Position numbers and translations under genes: made by a program
Assembly: GCA_035648735.1 (NCBI GenBank)
Contig: DASRKX010000005.1
Coordinates: 1 to 32,852, forward strand
Origin: REEB95 sp035648735
GTDB taxonomy: Bacteria; Pseudomonadota; Alphaproteobacteria; ATCC43930; CGMCC-115725
Reading direction: 5' to 3'
Length of the DNA: 32,852 bases
Notes under the pieces: model-generated
What the model saw: only the letters and a program-made list of their open reading frames with translations
What the model was told of the DNA's origin: nothing
The model's database searches: none
Shown here: positions 10,443 through 18,035 of the stretch, piece after piece
How the letters are laid out: the number at the start of each line of letters is the position of its first letter
Position numbering within the stretch: the first letter of the stretch is position 1

Positions 10443-12014
10443 CTACTCCGCCTGCGGCGCGGCGGCCGAGGCCGCGGTTTCGGCGCCGGCTTCGGCCGCG
10501 GGCTCGTCCGGGAACCAATGCGCGCGGGCCTTCATGATGATCGCGTTGGCTTCGTCGGCGTCGAGCTTGATGCCGGCACCCTGCGCAATCTCGATCAACT
10601 CGTCACCGGCCAGATCGGCCAGATCGTCGAGCGTCTTGACGCCCTTCTCGCCCAAGGCGACCAGCATCGCGGGGGTCACGCCCTCGACGGTGGCGACCTC
10701 GTCGCTGACCTCGAGTTCCCTGCGGCGGGTCTCGTGCTTCTCGTCGCGCTCCTTGATGAATTTCTGCGCGCGCTGCTGCAGCTCGCGGGCGACTTCTTCC
10801 TCGAAGCCCTCGATGCCCGAGAGGTCGGTGATGTCGACGAACGCCACCTCCTCGAGCGAGGTGAAGCCCTCGGTGACGAGCAGATGGGCGATGACGTCGT
10901 CGACGTCCAGCGCCTCGATGAACATTTTCGAGCGGGTGCGGAACTCTTCCTGGCGGCGCTCGGATTCCTCGGCCTCGGTGAGAATGTCGATGTCCCAGCC
11001 GGTGAGCTGCGAAGCCAGGCGCACGTTCTGCCCGCGCCGGCCGATGGCGAGCGAGAGCTGGTCATCAGGGACAACGACTTCAATACGCCGCTGCTCCTCG
11101 TCCATCACCACCTTGGCGACTTCGGCCGGGGCCAGCGCGTTGACGACGAAGGTCGCCGGATCCGGCGACCAGGGAATGATGTCGATCTTCTCGCCCTGCA
11201 GCTCGGCCACCACGGCCTGGACGCGGCTGCCGCGCATGCCGACGCAGGCACCGACCGGATCAATGCCGCTGTCGTTGGAGATGACGGCGATCTTGGCGCG
11301 GGAGCCCGGATCGCGCGCCACGGCGCGGATTTCGATGATGCCGTCGTAAATCTCCGGCACTTCCTGGGCGAACAGCTTGGCCATGAATTGCGGATGGGTG
11401 CGCGACAGGAAGATTTGCGGCCCGCGGACTTCCTGGCGGACGTCGTAGATATAGGCGCGGACGCGCTCGCCTTGGCGGAAGGTCTCGCGCGGCTGCAGCT
11501 CGTCGCGCCGCAGGATGGCCTCGGCGCGGCCGAGATCGACGATGACGTTGCCGAACTCGACGCGCTTGACCAGCCCGTTGACGATCTCGCCGACGCGGTC
11601 CTTGAACTCGTTGAATTGGCGCTGGCGCTCGGCGTCGCGCACCTTCTGCACGATCACCTGCTTGGCCGTCTGGGCCGCGATGCGGCCGAAATCGATCGGC
11701 GGCAGCGGATCGGTGAGGAAATCGCCGATCTCCGCCTCGGGGTTGATCTTCTTCGCCGCCGGAAGCGGAATCTGCGTCGCCTCGTTGACCACCGGATCGG
11801 CGACCTCGCGGAAGCGCATCAGCTTGATCTCGCCGCTCTTGCGGTCGATCTCGGCGCGGATGTCGTATTCCTGGCCGAATTTGGAGCGGCCGGCTTTCTG
11901 GATCGCCTGCTCCATCGCCTCGAGGACTTCGTCGCGGTCGATTCCCTTGTCGCGCGCGACCGTGTCGGCGACCTGGAGCAATTCGGGGCGGGGATAGCTG
12001 GTGCTGGTTTGCAT
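10443..12014 (-). CDS. nusA: Transcription termination/antitermination factor NusA
   Basis: A 523-residue NusA that binds RNA polymerase near the RNA exit channel and modulates pausing, termination and rRNA antitermination. Order: N-terminal RNAP-binding domain (about 1-130), S1 domain (GERVRAYIYDV region), two KH domains (GACVGMRGSRVQAVVAEL and QLSLAIGRRGQNVRLASQL), then acidic helix-hairpin-helix repeats to the C terminus. The Ala/Glu-rich tail is typical of Alphaproteobacteria. The start is the ATG at 12014, 8 bp after rimP. In E. coli NusA autoregulates its operon; the leader terminator upstream of rimP offers a target for such control. Confidence 0.98.
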   Translation of the reverse strand: MQTSTSYPRPELLQVADTVARDKGIDRDEVLEAMEQAIQKAGRSKFGQEYDIRAEIDRKSGEIKLMRFREVADPVVNEATQIPLPAAKKINPEAEIGDFLTDPLPPIDFGRIAAQTAKQVIVQKVRDAERQRQFNEFKDRVGEIVNGLVKRVEFGNVIVDLGRAEAILRRDELQPRETFRQGERVRAYIYDVRQEVRGPQIFLSRTHPQFMAKLFAQEVPEIYDGIIEIRAVARDPGSRAKIAVISNDSGIDPVGACVGMRGSRVQAVVAELQGEKIDIIPWSPDPATFVVNALAPAEVAKVVMDEEQRRIEVVVPDDQLSLAIGRRGQNVRLASQLTGWDIDILTEAEESERRQEEFRTRSKMFIEALDVDDVIAHLLVTEGFTSLEEVAFVDITDLSGIEGFEEEVARELQQRAQKFIKERDEKHETRRRELEVSDEVATVEGVTPAMLVALGEKGVKTLDDLADLAGDELIEIAQGAGIKLDADEANAIIMKARAHWFPDEPAAEAGAETAASAAAPQAE

Positions 12015-12022
12015 CTTTTGTC

Positions 12023-12535
12023 CTAGCTGGACGCTTTCGCGGTTGTGGCGGCGATCAGATCGTCGGTCAGAACGAGCTTGGCGCGGGTGATCTCGGCGAG
12101 CGGCAGCGCCACGGTCTCTTCGCCGAGGTTGAGCTTGACCGCCTCGCCGTCGATGCCGAGCAGCCGGCCGCGGAAGCGGCGGCGGCCCTCGACCGGCTTG
12201 GCGACCTCGACCTTCGCCTCGAAGCCGGCGAAGCGCTCGTAATCGGCGCGGCGCAGCAGCGGGCGGTCGATGCCCGGCGAGCTGACCTCCAGGACATAGG
12301 GCCCCGCAACCGGGTCAGCCACGTCGAGAAGCGCCGACACCGTGGAACTGACGAGCGAGCAATCGTCGACCGAAATCGCCGCATCGTCGAGGCGCTCGAC
12401 CATGATCTGCAGCGTCGGGCGATGCCCGCTGCCGGTGAAGACGGCGCGCAGCACGCGATAGCCCATCGCCTCGAGCGAGGGGACGATCAAGGCTTCGATA
12501 CTTTTCGCGTCAAGCACGGCGGAACCGGATTCCAT
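12023..12535 (-). CDS. rimP: Ribosome maturation factor RimP
   Basis: A RimP protein of about 170 residues required for early 30S assembly. Signature segments are YVLEVSSPGIDRPL in the centre and FRGRLLGIDGEAVKLNL in the C-terminal SH3-like domain. An ATG at 12535 is preferred; a TTG one codon upstream (12538) is also possible, and neither has a strong ribosome binding site. It heads the nusA-infB operon. The start codon lies only about 16-18 nt downstream of the T-run of an intrinsic terminator, so the operon must be read through that structure. Confidence 0.95.
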   Translation of the reverse strand: MESGSAVLDAKSIEALIVPSLEAMGYRVLRAVFTGSGHRPTLQIMVERLDDAAISVDDCSLVSSTVSALLDVADPVAGPYVLEVSSPGIDRPLLRRADYERFAGFEAKVEVAKPVEGRRRFRGRLLGIDGEAVKLNLGEETVALPLAEITRAKLVLTDDLIAATTAKASS

Positions 12536-12553
12536 CAAGCTTTCGACTCAAAT

Positions 12554-12575
12554 AAAAAGTGGGCCACCGGCCCAC
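12554..12575 (-). terminator. Intrinsic terminator in the rimP leader (candidate attenuator)
   Basis: On the minus strand GTGGGCC (12575-12569) and GGCCCAC (12565-12559) form a perfect 7-bp stem with a 3-nt loop, followed by TTTTT (12558-12554). This is a textbook Rho-independent terminator. It lies 16-18 nt before the rimP start codon. It could end trmB transcripts, attenuate the rimP-nusA-infB operon, or both. Confidence 0.75.
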
Positions 12576-12586
12576 CGCGGACTTCA

Positions 12587-12606
12587 ACCCGGCAGTATGA
12601 CCGGGT
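12587..12606 (-). other. Upstream hairpin of the rimP leader
   Basis: ACCCGG / CCGGGT form a perfect 6-bp stem with an 8-nt loop. It lies 11 nt upstream of the terminator stem on the minus strand. Together the two hairpins resemble a two-state leader, although I see no obvious mutually exclusive antiterminator pairing. Confidence 0.4.
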
Positions 12607-12634
12607 CTATGGGACTCTTCTTATTGTTGGCGGG

Positions 12635-12662
12635 AATATAGTCGGTTCCACGCTCTTCGCAA
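12635..12662 (-). promoter_or_regulatory. Candidate promoter for the rimP-nusA-infB operon
   Basis: On the minus strand TTGCGA (12657-12662) and TATATT (12635-12640, 5 of 6 matches to TATAAT) are spaced by 16 nt. The -35 box begins just past the trmB stop codon. Transcription from about 12628 would give a leader of roughly 90 nt that includes both hairpins. Confidence 0.45.
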
Positions 12663-12666
12663 GGGT

Positions 12667-13389
12667 TTAGGCGGCATCCGGGCGCCGCGCCAAGCGGAAG
12701 AACCGCGGATTCCGCCCGGCGGCGAGCGCCTTTTGCTCGTAGCGCGTCGCCGGCCAATCGGCCGGCCGGCCGGGCCAGGCGCCCGTGCCGCGGGCGATTT
12801 CGGCAAAGGCCGGATGGGCGGCGAAGCGCTCGACCATCCATTCGGCGTAATCCGGATCGTCGGTGGCGAGGCGCAGCTCGGCGCCCGGGATCAGGGCGCG
12901 CGCAAGTTCATCCAATGTCTCGGTTGCCACCATGCGGCGCTTCTTATGACGCTCCTTCGGCCAAGGATCGGGAAAGAGGATGAAGGCGCGGGCGAGCGAG
13001 CGGTCGGCGAGGCCGTGCAACAGCAGCCGCGCGTCATCGGCGAAGATCCGCACATTGCCGAGCTTTTCGTGCTCTACGGCGACGAGCAATTTGGCGATGC
13101 CGCTTTCATAGACCTCGGCCCCCAGCAGCCCGATCGCGGGATGCGCCGCCGCCTGCGCCGCCAGATGCTCGCCGGCGCCAAAGCCGATCTCGAGCCAGAT
13201 CGTCTCGACCGTGGACGGGAACAGCGTAAGCGGCGTGAGCGCGCCGCGCGCCGGCAGCGCCACTCGCAGGCGCGGCAACAGCGTCTCCATCAGCCCGCGC
13301 TGCAACGGCCGCAGCTTGCGCCCGCGGCGTCGGCCATAGACGCGTCGTGCGCGCGCGACATCTTCCTCGCCCATCATCGGACGCAGCAT
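12667..13389 (-). CDS. trmB: tRNA (guanine-N7-)-methyltransferase
   Basis: A TrmB enzyme of about 240 residues that methylates G46 of tRNAs with S-adenosylmethionine. Motifs: YGRRRGRKLRPLQ near the N terminus, the SAM-binding WLEIGFGAGEHLA, FPDPWPKERHKKRRM around the catalytic Asp, and a C-terminal TRYEQKALAAGR. The ATG at 13389 is chosen; an upstream TTG at 13413 is in frame, and ATGs at 13377/13374 also precede the conserved core. None has a strong ribosome binding site. It sits directly after the xre gene, where metK would normally lie between them. A SAM-dependent enzyme thus directly adjoins the site of the missing SAM synthetase gene. Confidence 0.95.
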   Translation of the reverse strand: MLRPMMGEEDVARARRVYGRRRGRKLRPLQRGLMETLLPRLRVALPARGALTPLTLFPSTVETIWLEIGFGAGEHLAAQAAAHPAIGLLGAEVYESGIAKLLVAVEHEKLGNVRIFADDARLLLHGLADRSLARAFILFPDPWPKERHKKRRMVATETLDELARALIPGAELRLATDDPDYAEWMVERFAAHPAFAEIARGTGAWPGRPADWPATRYEQKALAAGRNPRFFRLARRPDAA

Positions 13390-13434
13390 CGTGATCGGCA
13401 GGGCAAGTGGCAAGCGGACTCGCAGCGCCCCGGC

Positions 13435-13881
13435 TCAACGCTGGGGAGCCCGCCCCGTATAGGCATTGGCGATCGCCTTGGCGAGATCGAAGACGCGGCG
13501 GCGCAGCGACGGCTCGGCGATGCGCAGATAGGCCCTCACCAATTCAAGGGTCTCGCGCTTCATCAGCGGCTCGGCTTCGAAATCCGGCGTCGCCGCGCTC
13601 ATGCCGCCGACGAGCGCGGGATCGAGCGCATCGAAGAAAAATGTCACCGGCACGTCGAGGACGCGCGACAACTCGTAGAGCCGGCTCGCCCCGATGCGGT
13701 TGGCGCCGCGCTCGTACTTCTGAACTTGCTGAAAGGTGAGGCCGATGGCGTGGCCGAGTTTTTCCTGGCTCATGCCGAGCAGCGTGCGGCGCAACCGCAA
13801 CCGCGAGCCAACATGCACGTCAACGGGATGGGGCTTGTCCGATTTATTGCGGCGGCCGCGGCCGCCGGGTTGGGGATTCAT
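13435..13881 (-). CDS. XRE-family helix-turn-helix transcriptional regulator
   Basis: A 148-residue regulator with an HTH_3/Cro-C1 domain at about residues 22-80 (GSRLRLRRTLLGMSQEKLG, then LTFQQVQKYERGANRIGAS). A C-terminal helical region of about 60 residues follows, ending in RRRVFDLAKAIANAY. This is the regulator conserved between lnt and metK in Alphaproteobacteria; its regulon is poorly known. The start is the ATG at 13881. Upstream are a good -35/-10 pair with a near-palindrome in its spacer and a second inverted repeat over the ribosome binding site, suggesting autoregulation. metK is not downstream; trmB is. Confidence 0.9.
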   Translation of the reverse strand: MNPQPGGRGRRNKSDKPHPVDVHVGSRLRLRRTLLGMSQEKLGHAIGLTFQQVQKYERGANRIGASRLYELSRVLDVPVTFFFDALDPALVGGMSAATPDFEAEPLMKRETLELVRAYLRIAEPSLRRRVFDLAKAIANAYTGRAPQR

Positions 13882-13885
13882 TGAG

Positions 13886-13899
13886 ACCTGTGCGCAGGT
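13886..13899. promoter_or_regulatory. Inverted repeat over the xre ribosome binding site
   Basis: ACCTG-TGCG-CAGGT is a perfect 5-bp inverted repeat with a 4-nt centre, 5 bp upstream of the xre start codon. It covers the AGGT that probably serves as ribosome binding site. It could be a second operator or an RNA hairpin that limits translation. Confidence 0.35.
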
Positions 13900-13916
13900 T
13901 TCTTGAGCGTCCCCAC

Positions 13917-13945
13917 CTTGTATTCATGCGATCGTATGCGGTCAA
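13917..13945 (-). promoter_or_regulatory. xre promoter with symmetric operator in the spacer
   Basis: On the minus strand TTGACC (13940-13945) and TACAAG (13917-13922) are separated by exactly 17 nt. The spacer contains a near-perfect 14-bp palindrome, CATGCGATCGTATG on the plus strand (13925-13938, 6 of 7 pairs, CGATCG core). Such symmetry between -35 and -10 fits a dimeric HTH repressor, most simply the XRE protein itself. Confidence 0.5.
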
Positions 13946-13967
13946 CCCGAGTGCCGATTCGGGCCGC

Positions 13968-15608
13968 TCAACCCCGCGACTTTGCCGCGCCGGCATGCCG
14001 ATTTCGCTCATATCGGGTGATGCCCAGCGCCGCTGCTATCCCTAAGAGCAAAAGCGACACGAAACCCGAATCGCCGAAGCGCGCATAGATCGTCGGCGCA
14101 AGCGCCCGCGGCAACGGTCGGTCGAGCACGCCGATGGCGTCGAGCGCCAGACGGCCGGTGACGCGGCCGAACGGATCGACCACCGCCGAGACCCCGTTAT
14201 TGGCGGCGCGCGCCAGCGGCAGTCCCTGTTCGATGGCGCGCACGCGCGCGATGGCAAGATGCTGAAACGGGCCCGAAGTGAATCCGTACCAGGCATCGTT
14301 GGTCACGTTCAAAAGCCATTGCGGCCGATGCGCCGGATCGACCGCCTCGCCGGGAAAGATCGCCTCGTAGCAGATCAGCGGACTCGCCGGCGGCAATCCC
14401 GGCAGGTCGAGCGTGCGCGGGCCGGGGCCGGCGGTGAAATCGACGGTGCCGGGCGTGATCTTGTTGATCGGCAGCACGCCGCGGAAAGGCACGTACTCGC
14501 CAAAGGGCACCAGATGATGCTTGTCGTAGGTGGCGACGATACTGCCGGCGCGGTCGACGACGGCGAGGCTGTTAAAATAGCGTTCGATCGCGCCGTTGGG
14601 CTGGTTCGGTTCACCGCGCACCGTGCCGGCGATGACGAGGCCGCCTTCGGGCGCGGCATGGGCGAAGGCCTCGCGCGAAGCGGCGTCGCGCTCGAGGAAG
14701 GGTGGCGCGCTGCCTTCGGGCCAGATCACGGCGGAGAGTTTTTCCGGGCTTGGCGAGAGCGACAGCGTCATCAGCCGGCGGAAATTGGTGAGCATTTGTG
14801 CCGGATCGTTATAGAGAGTCTGCGGGATCGAGGGCTGCACCAGCCGGAGCGTGACGCCCGCCACATCGGCGCGCGGGCTGACCGCAAGGCGCCAGGCGCC
14901 GGCGACCGCCAGCAAGGCGACGAGCAGCAGACCGGCGAGCGCGGGCCAAGGCTTGGCGCCGGCCGGATCGCCAAGCGACGCGGGGAGCGCCGCCACCAGC
15001 ACGGTGAGGAAGCTCAGGCCGTAGATGCCGATGACGGACGTCGACTGCAGCACGGCGATGGCGCCCGGGAAGCCGCCGGACCAGGCGTAGCCGACCAGGT
15101 TCCACGGAAATCCCGACAGCACGTGACCACGGAGATATTCGAGCGCCGCCCAGCAGATCGCCAGCGAAACGATCCGCGCCGTGAACGACAGGCGGAGATA
15201 CCGGTTGGCGAGGTCGCCGGCCAGCGTGGCGAGGCCGGTAAAGATGGCGAGGCCGGCGGGTACGGCCAGCTCAGCGATGGGAAAGAGCCACCAGAATTGC
15301 GCCCAATCGACGGTGAGAGCGACGCCGATCCAATAAAGACCGGCGACGAAGAAGCCGGCGCCGAAGCTCCAGCCGAGGGCGAAAGCATCGCGTCCGCCGC
15401 GATTGCCTTCGGCGAGCCAGACCAGGCCGCTGAAGGAAACGAACAGGATCGGCGTCAAATCGACCGGCGGGAGCGCCGCGACGGCGAGCGCGCCGAGCAG
15501 GAAAGCCGTGCCATAGCGCCGCCAGCCGGCGAGCTCCGCCGCAATCAGGGCCACGCGTTGAAGCGGCAAGACCGCGCCGACGCCGCGCCGGAGGGCAAGA
15601 TCAGCCAT
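13968..15608 (-). CDS. lnt: Apolipoprotein N-acyltransferase
   Basis: A 546-residue inner-membrane Lnt that adds the third acyl chain to lipoproteins. An N-terminal membrane region (about residues 30-245, several hydrophobic helices) precedes a periplasmic nitrilase-like domain. The Glu-Lys-Cys triad is visible: E298 in VIWPEGSAPP, K363 in YDKHHLVPFGEY and C413 in SPLICYEAIFPG. The ATG at 15608 overlaps the corC stop by 8 nt, so translation is coupled. xre follows from its own promoter after 86 bp. Confidence 0.97.
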   Translation of the reverse strand: MADLALRRGVGAVLPLQRVALIAAELAGWRRYGTAFLLGALAVAALPPVDLTPILFVSFSGLVWLAEGNRGGRDAFALGWSFGAGFFVAGLYWIGVALTVDWAQFWWLFPIAELAVPAGLAIFTGLATLAGDLANRYLRLSFTARIVSLAICWAALEYLRGHVLSGFPWNLVGYAWSGGFPGAIAVLQSTSVIGIYGLSFLTVLVAALPASLGDPAGAKPWPALAGLLLVALLAVAGAWRLAVSPRADVAGVTLRLVQPSIPQTLYNDPAQMLTNFRRLMTLSLSPSPEKLSAVIWPEGSAPPFLERDAASREAFAHAAPEGGLVIAGTVRGEPNQPNGAIERYFNSLAVVDRAGSIVATYDKHHLVPFGEYVPFRGVLPINKITPGTVDFTAGPGPRTLDLPGLPPASPLICYEAIFPGEAVDPAHRPQWLLNVTNDAWYGFTSGPFQHLAIARVRAIEQGLPLARAANNGVSAVVDPFGRVTGRLALDAIGVLDRPLPRALAPTIYARFGDSGFVSLLLLGIAAALGITRYERNRHAGAAKSRG

Positions 15609-16476
15609 GCGGCGGAGTGTCGGACGCCAGCCCCTTGATGCGCAAGCGCTTGACGCGGCGCGGATCAGCCTCGAGAACCTCCAACGTAAATCCGGCGGGA
15701 TGCGCGATCACCTCGCCGCGCCCCGGCACGCGCCCGGCGAGCGCCACGGCGAGACCGCCCACGGTGTCGACGCCGTCGGCCTGCGCGCCTGGCAGCAGCG
15801 GCGCCTTCACCCGCCTGGCGAGTTCATCCAAGGGTGCCCGGGCATCGGCAATGAACGTGCCGTCGGGCCGGGCGATGATGCGCGGCCGATAGGCGTCGTC
15901 ATGCTCGTCCTCGATGTCGCCGACGATCTCCTCGATCACGTCCTCGATGGTGACAAGGCCGTCGACGCCGCCGAACTCGTCGACGACCAGCGCCAGATGC
16001 ACGCGCGCCAGCCGCATCTGCTTGAGGAGATCGAGAACCGGCAGCGTCGGCGGCGCGAACAGCACCTTGCGCACGATATCGGCGAGCGAGACCGCCTTGC
16101 CATCGACCGCGTGCGGCAGCATGTCCTTGATGTGCACCATGCCGACGACGTTATCGATCGTCTCGCGATAGACCGGCACGCGCGAATGGCCGTGCTCGAC
16201 CATCAGCTGCGCCGCCTCGGCAAAGGGCGTGTCGATCGCCAGCGTGATGATGTCGATGCGCGGCACCATGATGTCGCCGGCGGTGACCTCGTGCAGCTTG
16301 AGGATGTTGACCAGCAGCGTACGCTCGAGCGGATCGATCGGCTGCTGCTCGTCATGCTCCTCGATGAGCTCTTCGAGCTCGTCGCGCAGGCTCGGCTCCT
16401 CGTCCGGGCCGCCGCCAAGCTGCCGGAGCCATGCGAGGAGACCACCGCGGCGCGGGCGCGAAGCTGAATCAGCCAT
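15601..16476 (-). CDS. CorC/HlyC family CBS-domain protein
   Basis: A 291-residue cytoplasmic protein with two CBS domains (about residues 65-190: MVPRIDIITLAIDTPFAEAA and the segment ending DGLVTIEDVIEEIVGDIEDE) and a C-terminal CorC_HlyC domain. The membrane DUF21 domain of larger CorC proteins is missing, as in E. coli YbeX/CorC. The true start is the ATG at 16476 (MADSASRPRR), overlapping ybeY by 8 nt; the frame stays open further upstream but only antiparallels ybeY coding sequence. Homologues are linked to magnesium/cobalt efflux and ribosome quality; the precise activity is uncertain. Confidence 0.93.
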   Translation of the reverse strand: MADSASRPRRGGLLAWLRQLGGGPDEEPSLRDELEELIEEHDEQQPIDPLERTLLVNILKLHEVTAGDIMVPRIDIITLAIDTPFAEAAQLMVEHGHSRVPVYRETIDNVVGMVHIKDMLPHAVDGKAVSLADIVRKVLFAPPTLPVLDLLKQMRLARVHLALVVDEFGGVDGLVTIEDVIEEIVGDIEDEHDDAYRPRIIARPDGTFIADARAPLDELARRVKAPLLPGAQADGVDTVGGLAVALAGRVPGRGEVIAHPAGFTLEVLEADPRRVKRLRIKGLASDTPPHG

Positions 16477-17017
16477 GGCCGGCCTCCCGGACGAGATAAG
16501 GATCGGATATCCCGAGCGCGGCCAGGATGGCGATCTCGCGGCTTTCCATGCGCACCGCCTCGGCAGCGTCCCCGTGGTCGTCACCCAGGAGGTGAAGGAC
16601 GCCGTGGACCACCAAATGCGCCAGATGATCGGCGAGGCTCTTGCCCTGCGCCGTGGCCTCGCGCGCCACCGTCTCGAAGGCGAGCACGACATCGCCCAGC
16701 AAAATCATCGGCGCCGGCCCCAATGCCGGCCCAGGCCTTGGCACGGCGCCGGCGGCGGGGAACGACAAGACGTTGGTCGGCTTGTCCTGGTTGCGGAAGC
16801 GCCGGTTGAGATCGCGCAGCATGGCATCGTCCGCCAGCACCAGCGATAGCTCGGCGGCGCCCGTGCCGGAAGCCGCCTCGGCCAGCGCGGCGGCGGCGGC
16901 CCGCGCGGCGATGGCAGCGGCGTCGGGCAATGCTGCGCGCCACGACGCGCAGGGCTCAGCCACGTCAATCGTGACCGGAGGGGGCGCGGCCGGGGGCGCC
17001 TTAATCCTGGCCGTCAT
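16469..17017 (-). CDS. ybeY: Endoribonuclease YbeY (rRNA maturation factor)
   Basis: A 182-residue zinc metalloprotein required for 16S rRNA 3'-end maturation and ribosome quality control. The defining H-x3-H-x5-H motif is intact in HGVLHLLGDDHGD (H138, H142, H148), and LNRRFRNQDKPTNVLSFP is the other family signature. The N terminus is Ala/Pro-rich. The ATG at 17017 (MTARIK) lies inside the end of phoH, overlapping it by 17 nt; the frame is open further upstream, but there is no reason to extend it. Confidence 0.96.
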   Translation of the reverse strand: MTARIKAPPAAPPPVTIDVAEPCASWRAALPDAAAIAARAAAAALAEAASGTGAAELSLVLADDAMLRDLNRRFRNQDKPTNVLSFPAAGAVPRPGPALGPAPMILLGDVVLAFETVAREATAQGKSLADHLAHLVVHGVLHLLGDDHGDAAEAVRMESREIAILAALGISDPYLVREAGHG

Positions 17018-18035
17018 TGTCCTTCTTGCGCCGCGATTCGGCGGCCTTATCGCGCCGCTCATAGGCGCCGACGATGCGCGCGACCAGCGGATGGCGAACG
17101 ACGTCGGCCTCGCCGAAGCGGATCAGTGCCACGCCCTCGATGCCATCCAGCGCCTCGATCGCGTCGGTCAGGCCGGAGCGCGCGCCCTTGGGCAGGTCGA
17201 TCTGCGACAGATCGCCGGTGACGGCCATCCTCGCGTTTTCACCCAAGCGCGTCAGGAACATCTTCATCTGGACCGGCGTGGTGTTCTGCGCCTCGTCGAG
17301 GATCACATAGGCGTTCGATAGGGTGCGGCCGCGCATGAAGGCAAGCGGCGCGATCTCGATCTCGCCCGAGGCCAGCCGCTTCATCACCTGCTCGCCGGGC
17401 ATCATGTCGTGCAACGCGTCGTAGAGCGGACGCAGATAGGGATCAACCTTCTCCTTCAGGTCGCCGGGCAGGAAGCCCAGCCGCTCGCCGGCTTCGACTG
17501 CCGGACGCGACAGCACGATGCGCTGGACCTGGCCGGCCATCAACAGGTCGACCGCCATCGCCACCGCCAGATAAGTCTTGCCGGTGCCGGCCGGGCCGAT
17601 GCCGAAGACCAGCTCGTGCTTGCGCAGCGCCTTGATGTATTGCACCTGGACCGGGCCGCGCGCCGATATCCGCCGCTTACGCGTGCGGATTTCCTCGCCG
17701 TCATGCGACGCCTCGGCGTTGGCTTCGGCGACGCGGTGCGGCGCCATGCGCAGCGCCGCGTCGACCGCCTGGGCGTCGATCTCCATGCCGCGCTTGAGGT
17801 GCGCGTAGAGCGACGCGAGCGCGGCCCGCGCCAGATCGGCGCTGGGCCCCGGACCCGAGATCGCGATGCGGTTGCCACGCGAGGCGAGCGACACGCCGAG
17901 CGCGCGCTCGATGCGTTCCAAATTGCGGTCGCGCTCGCCGAAGAGCTGCGACAGCAGGCTATTGTCGTCGAATTGCATCTGCAGCCGCGCTGCGGCCTCG
18001 CGCGCATGGGCGCTCAGGACTTCACGCGGGTTCAC
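17001..18035 (-). CDS. phoH: PhoH-like ATPase
   Basis: A 344-residue PhoH family ATPase with a KH-like N-terminal region (about 45-105) and a RecA-type core. Walker A is GPAGTGKT at 147-154 and Walker B is in AYVILDEAQNTTP. PhoH proteins are linked to RNA handling and commonly pair with YbeY, as here. The start is GTG at 18035, overlapping the miaB stop as GTGA. The C terminus is Lys/Arg/Asp-rich. Confidence 0.95.
   Translation of the reverse strand: MNPREVLSAHAREAAARLQMQFDDNSLLSQLFGERDRNLERIERALGVSLASRGNRIAISGPGPSADLARAALASLYAHLKRGMEIDAQAVDAALRMAPHRVAEANAEASHDGEEIRTRKRRISARGPVQVQYIKALRKHELVFGIGPAGTGKTYLAVAMAVDLLMAGQVQRIVLSRPAVEAGERLGFLPGDLKEKVDPYLRPLYDALHDMMPGEQVMKRLASGEIEIAPLAFMRGRTLSNAYVILDEAQNTTPVQMKMFLTRLGENARMAVTGDLSQIDLPKGARSGLTDAIEALDGIEGVALIRFGEADVVRHPLVARIVGAYERRDKAAESRRKKDNDGQD

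Noticed and set aside
9966..12026. A long plus-strand open frame opposite nusA.
   Set aside because: Same cause: high GC codon bias in nusA. No ribosome binding site or conserved segment supports it.
16477..16692. An N-terminally longer CorC start at 16692.
   Set aside because: The extra residues are Arg/Trp/Ser-rich out-of-frame reading of ybeY; the ATG at 16476 gives the standard protein and the usual 8-nt overlap.
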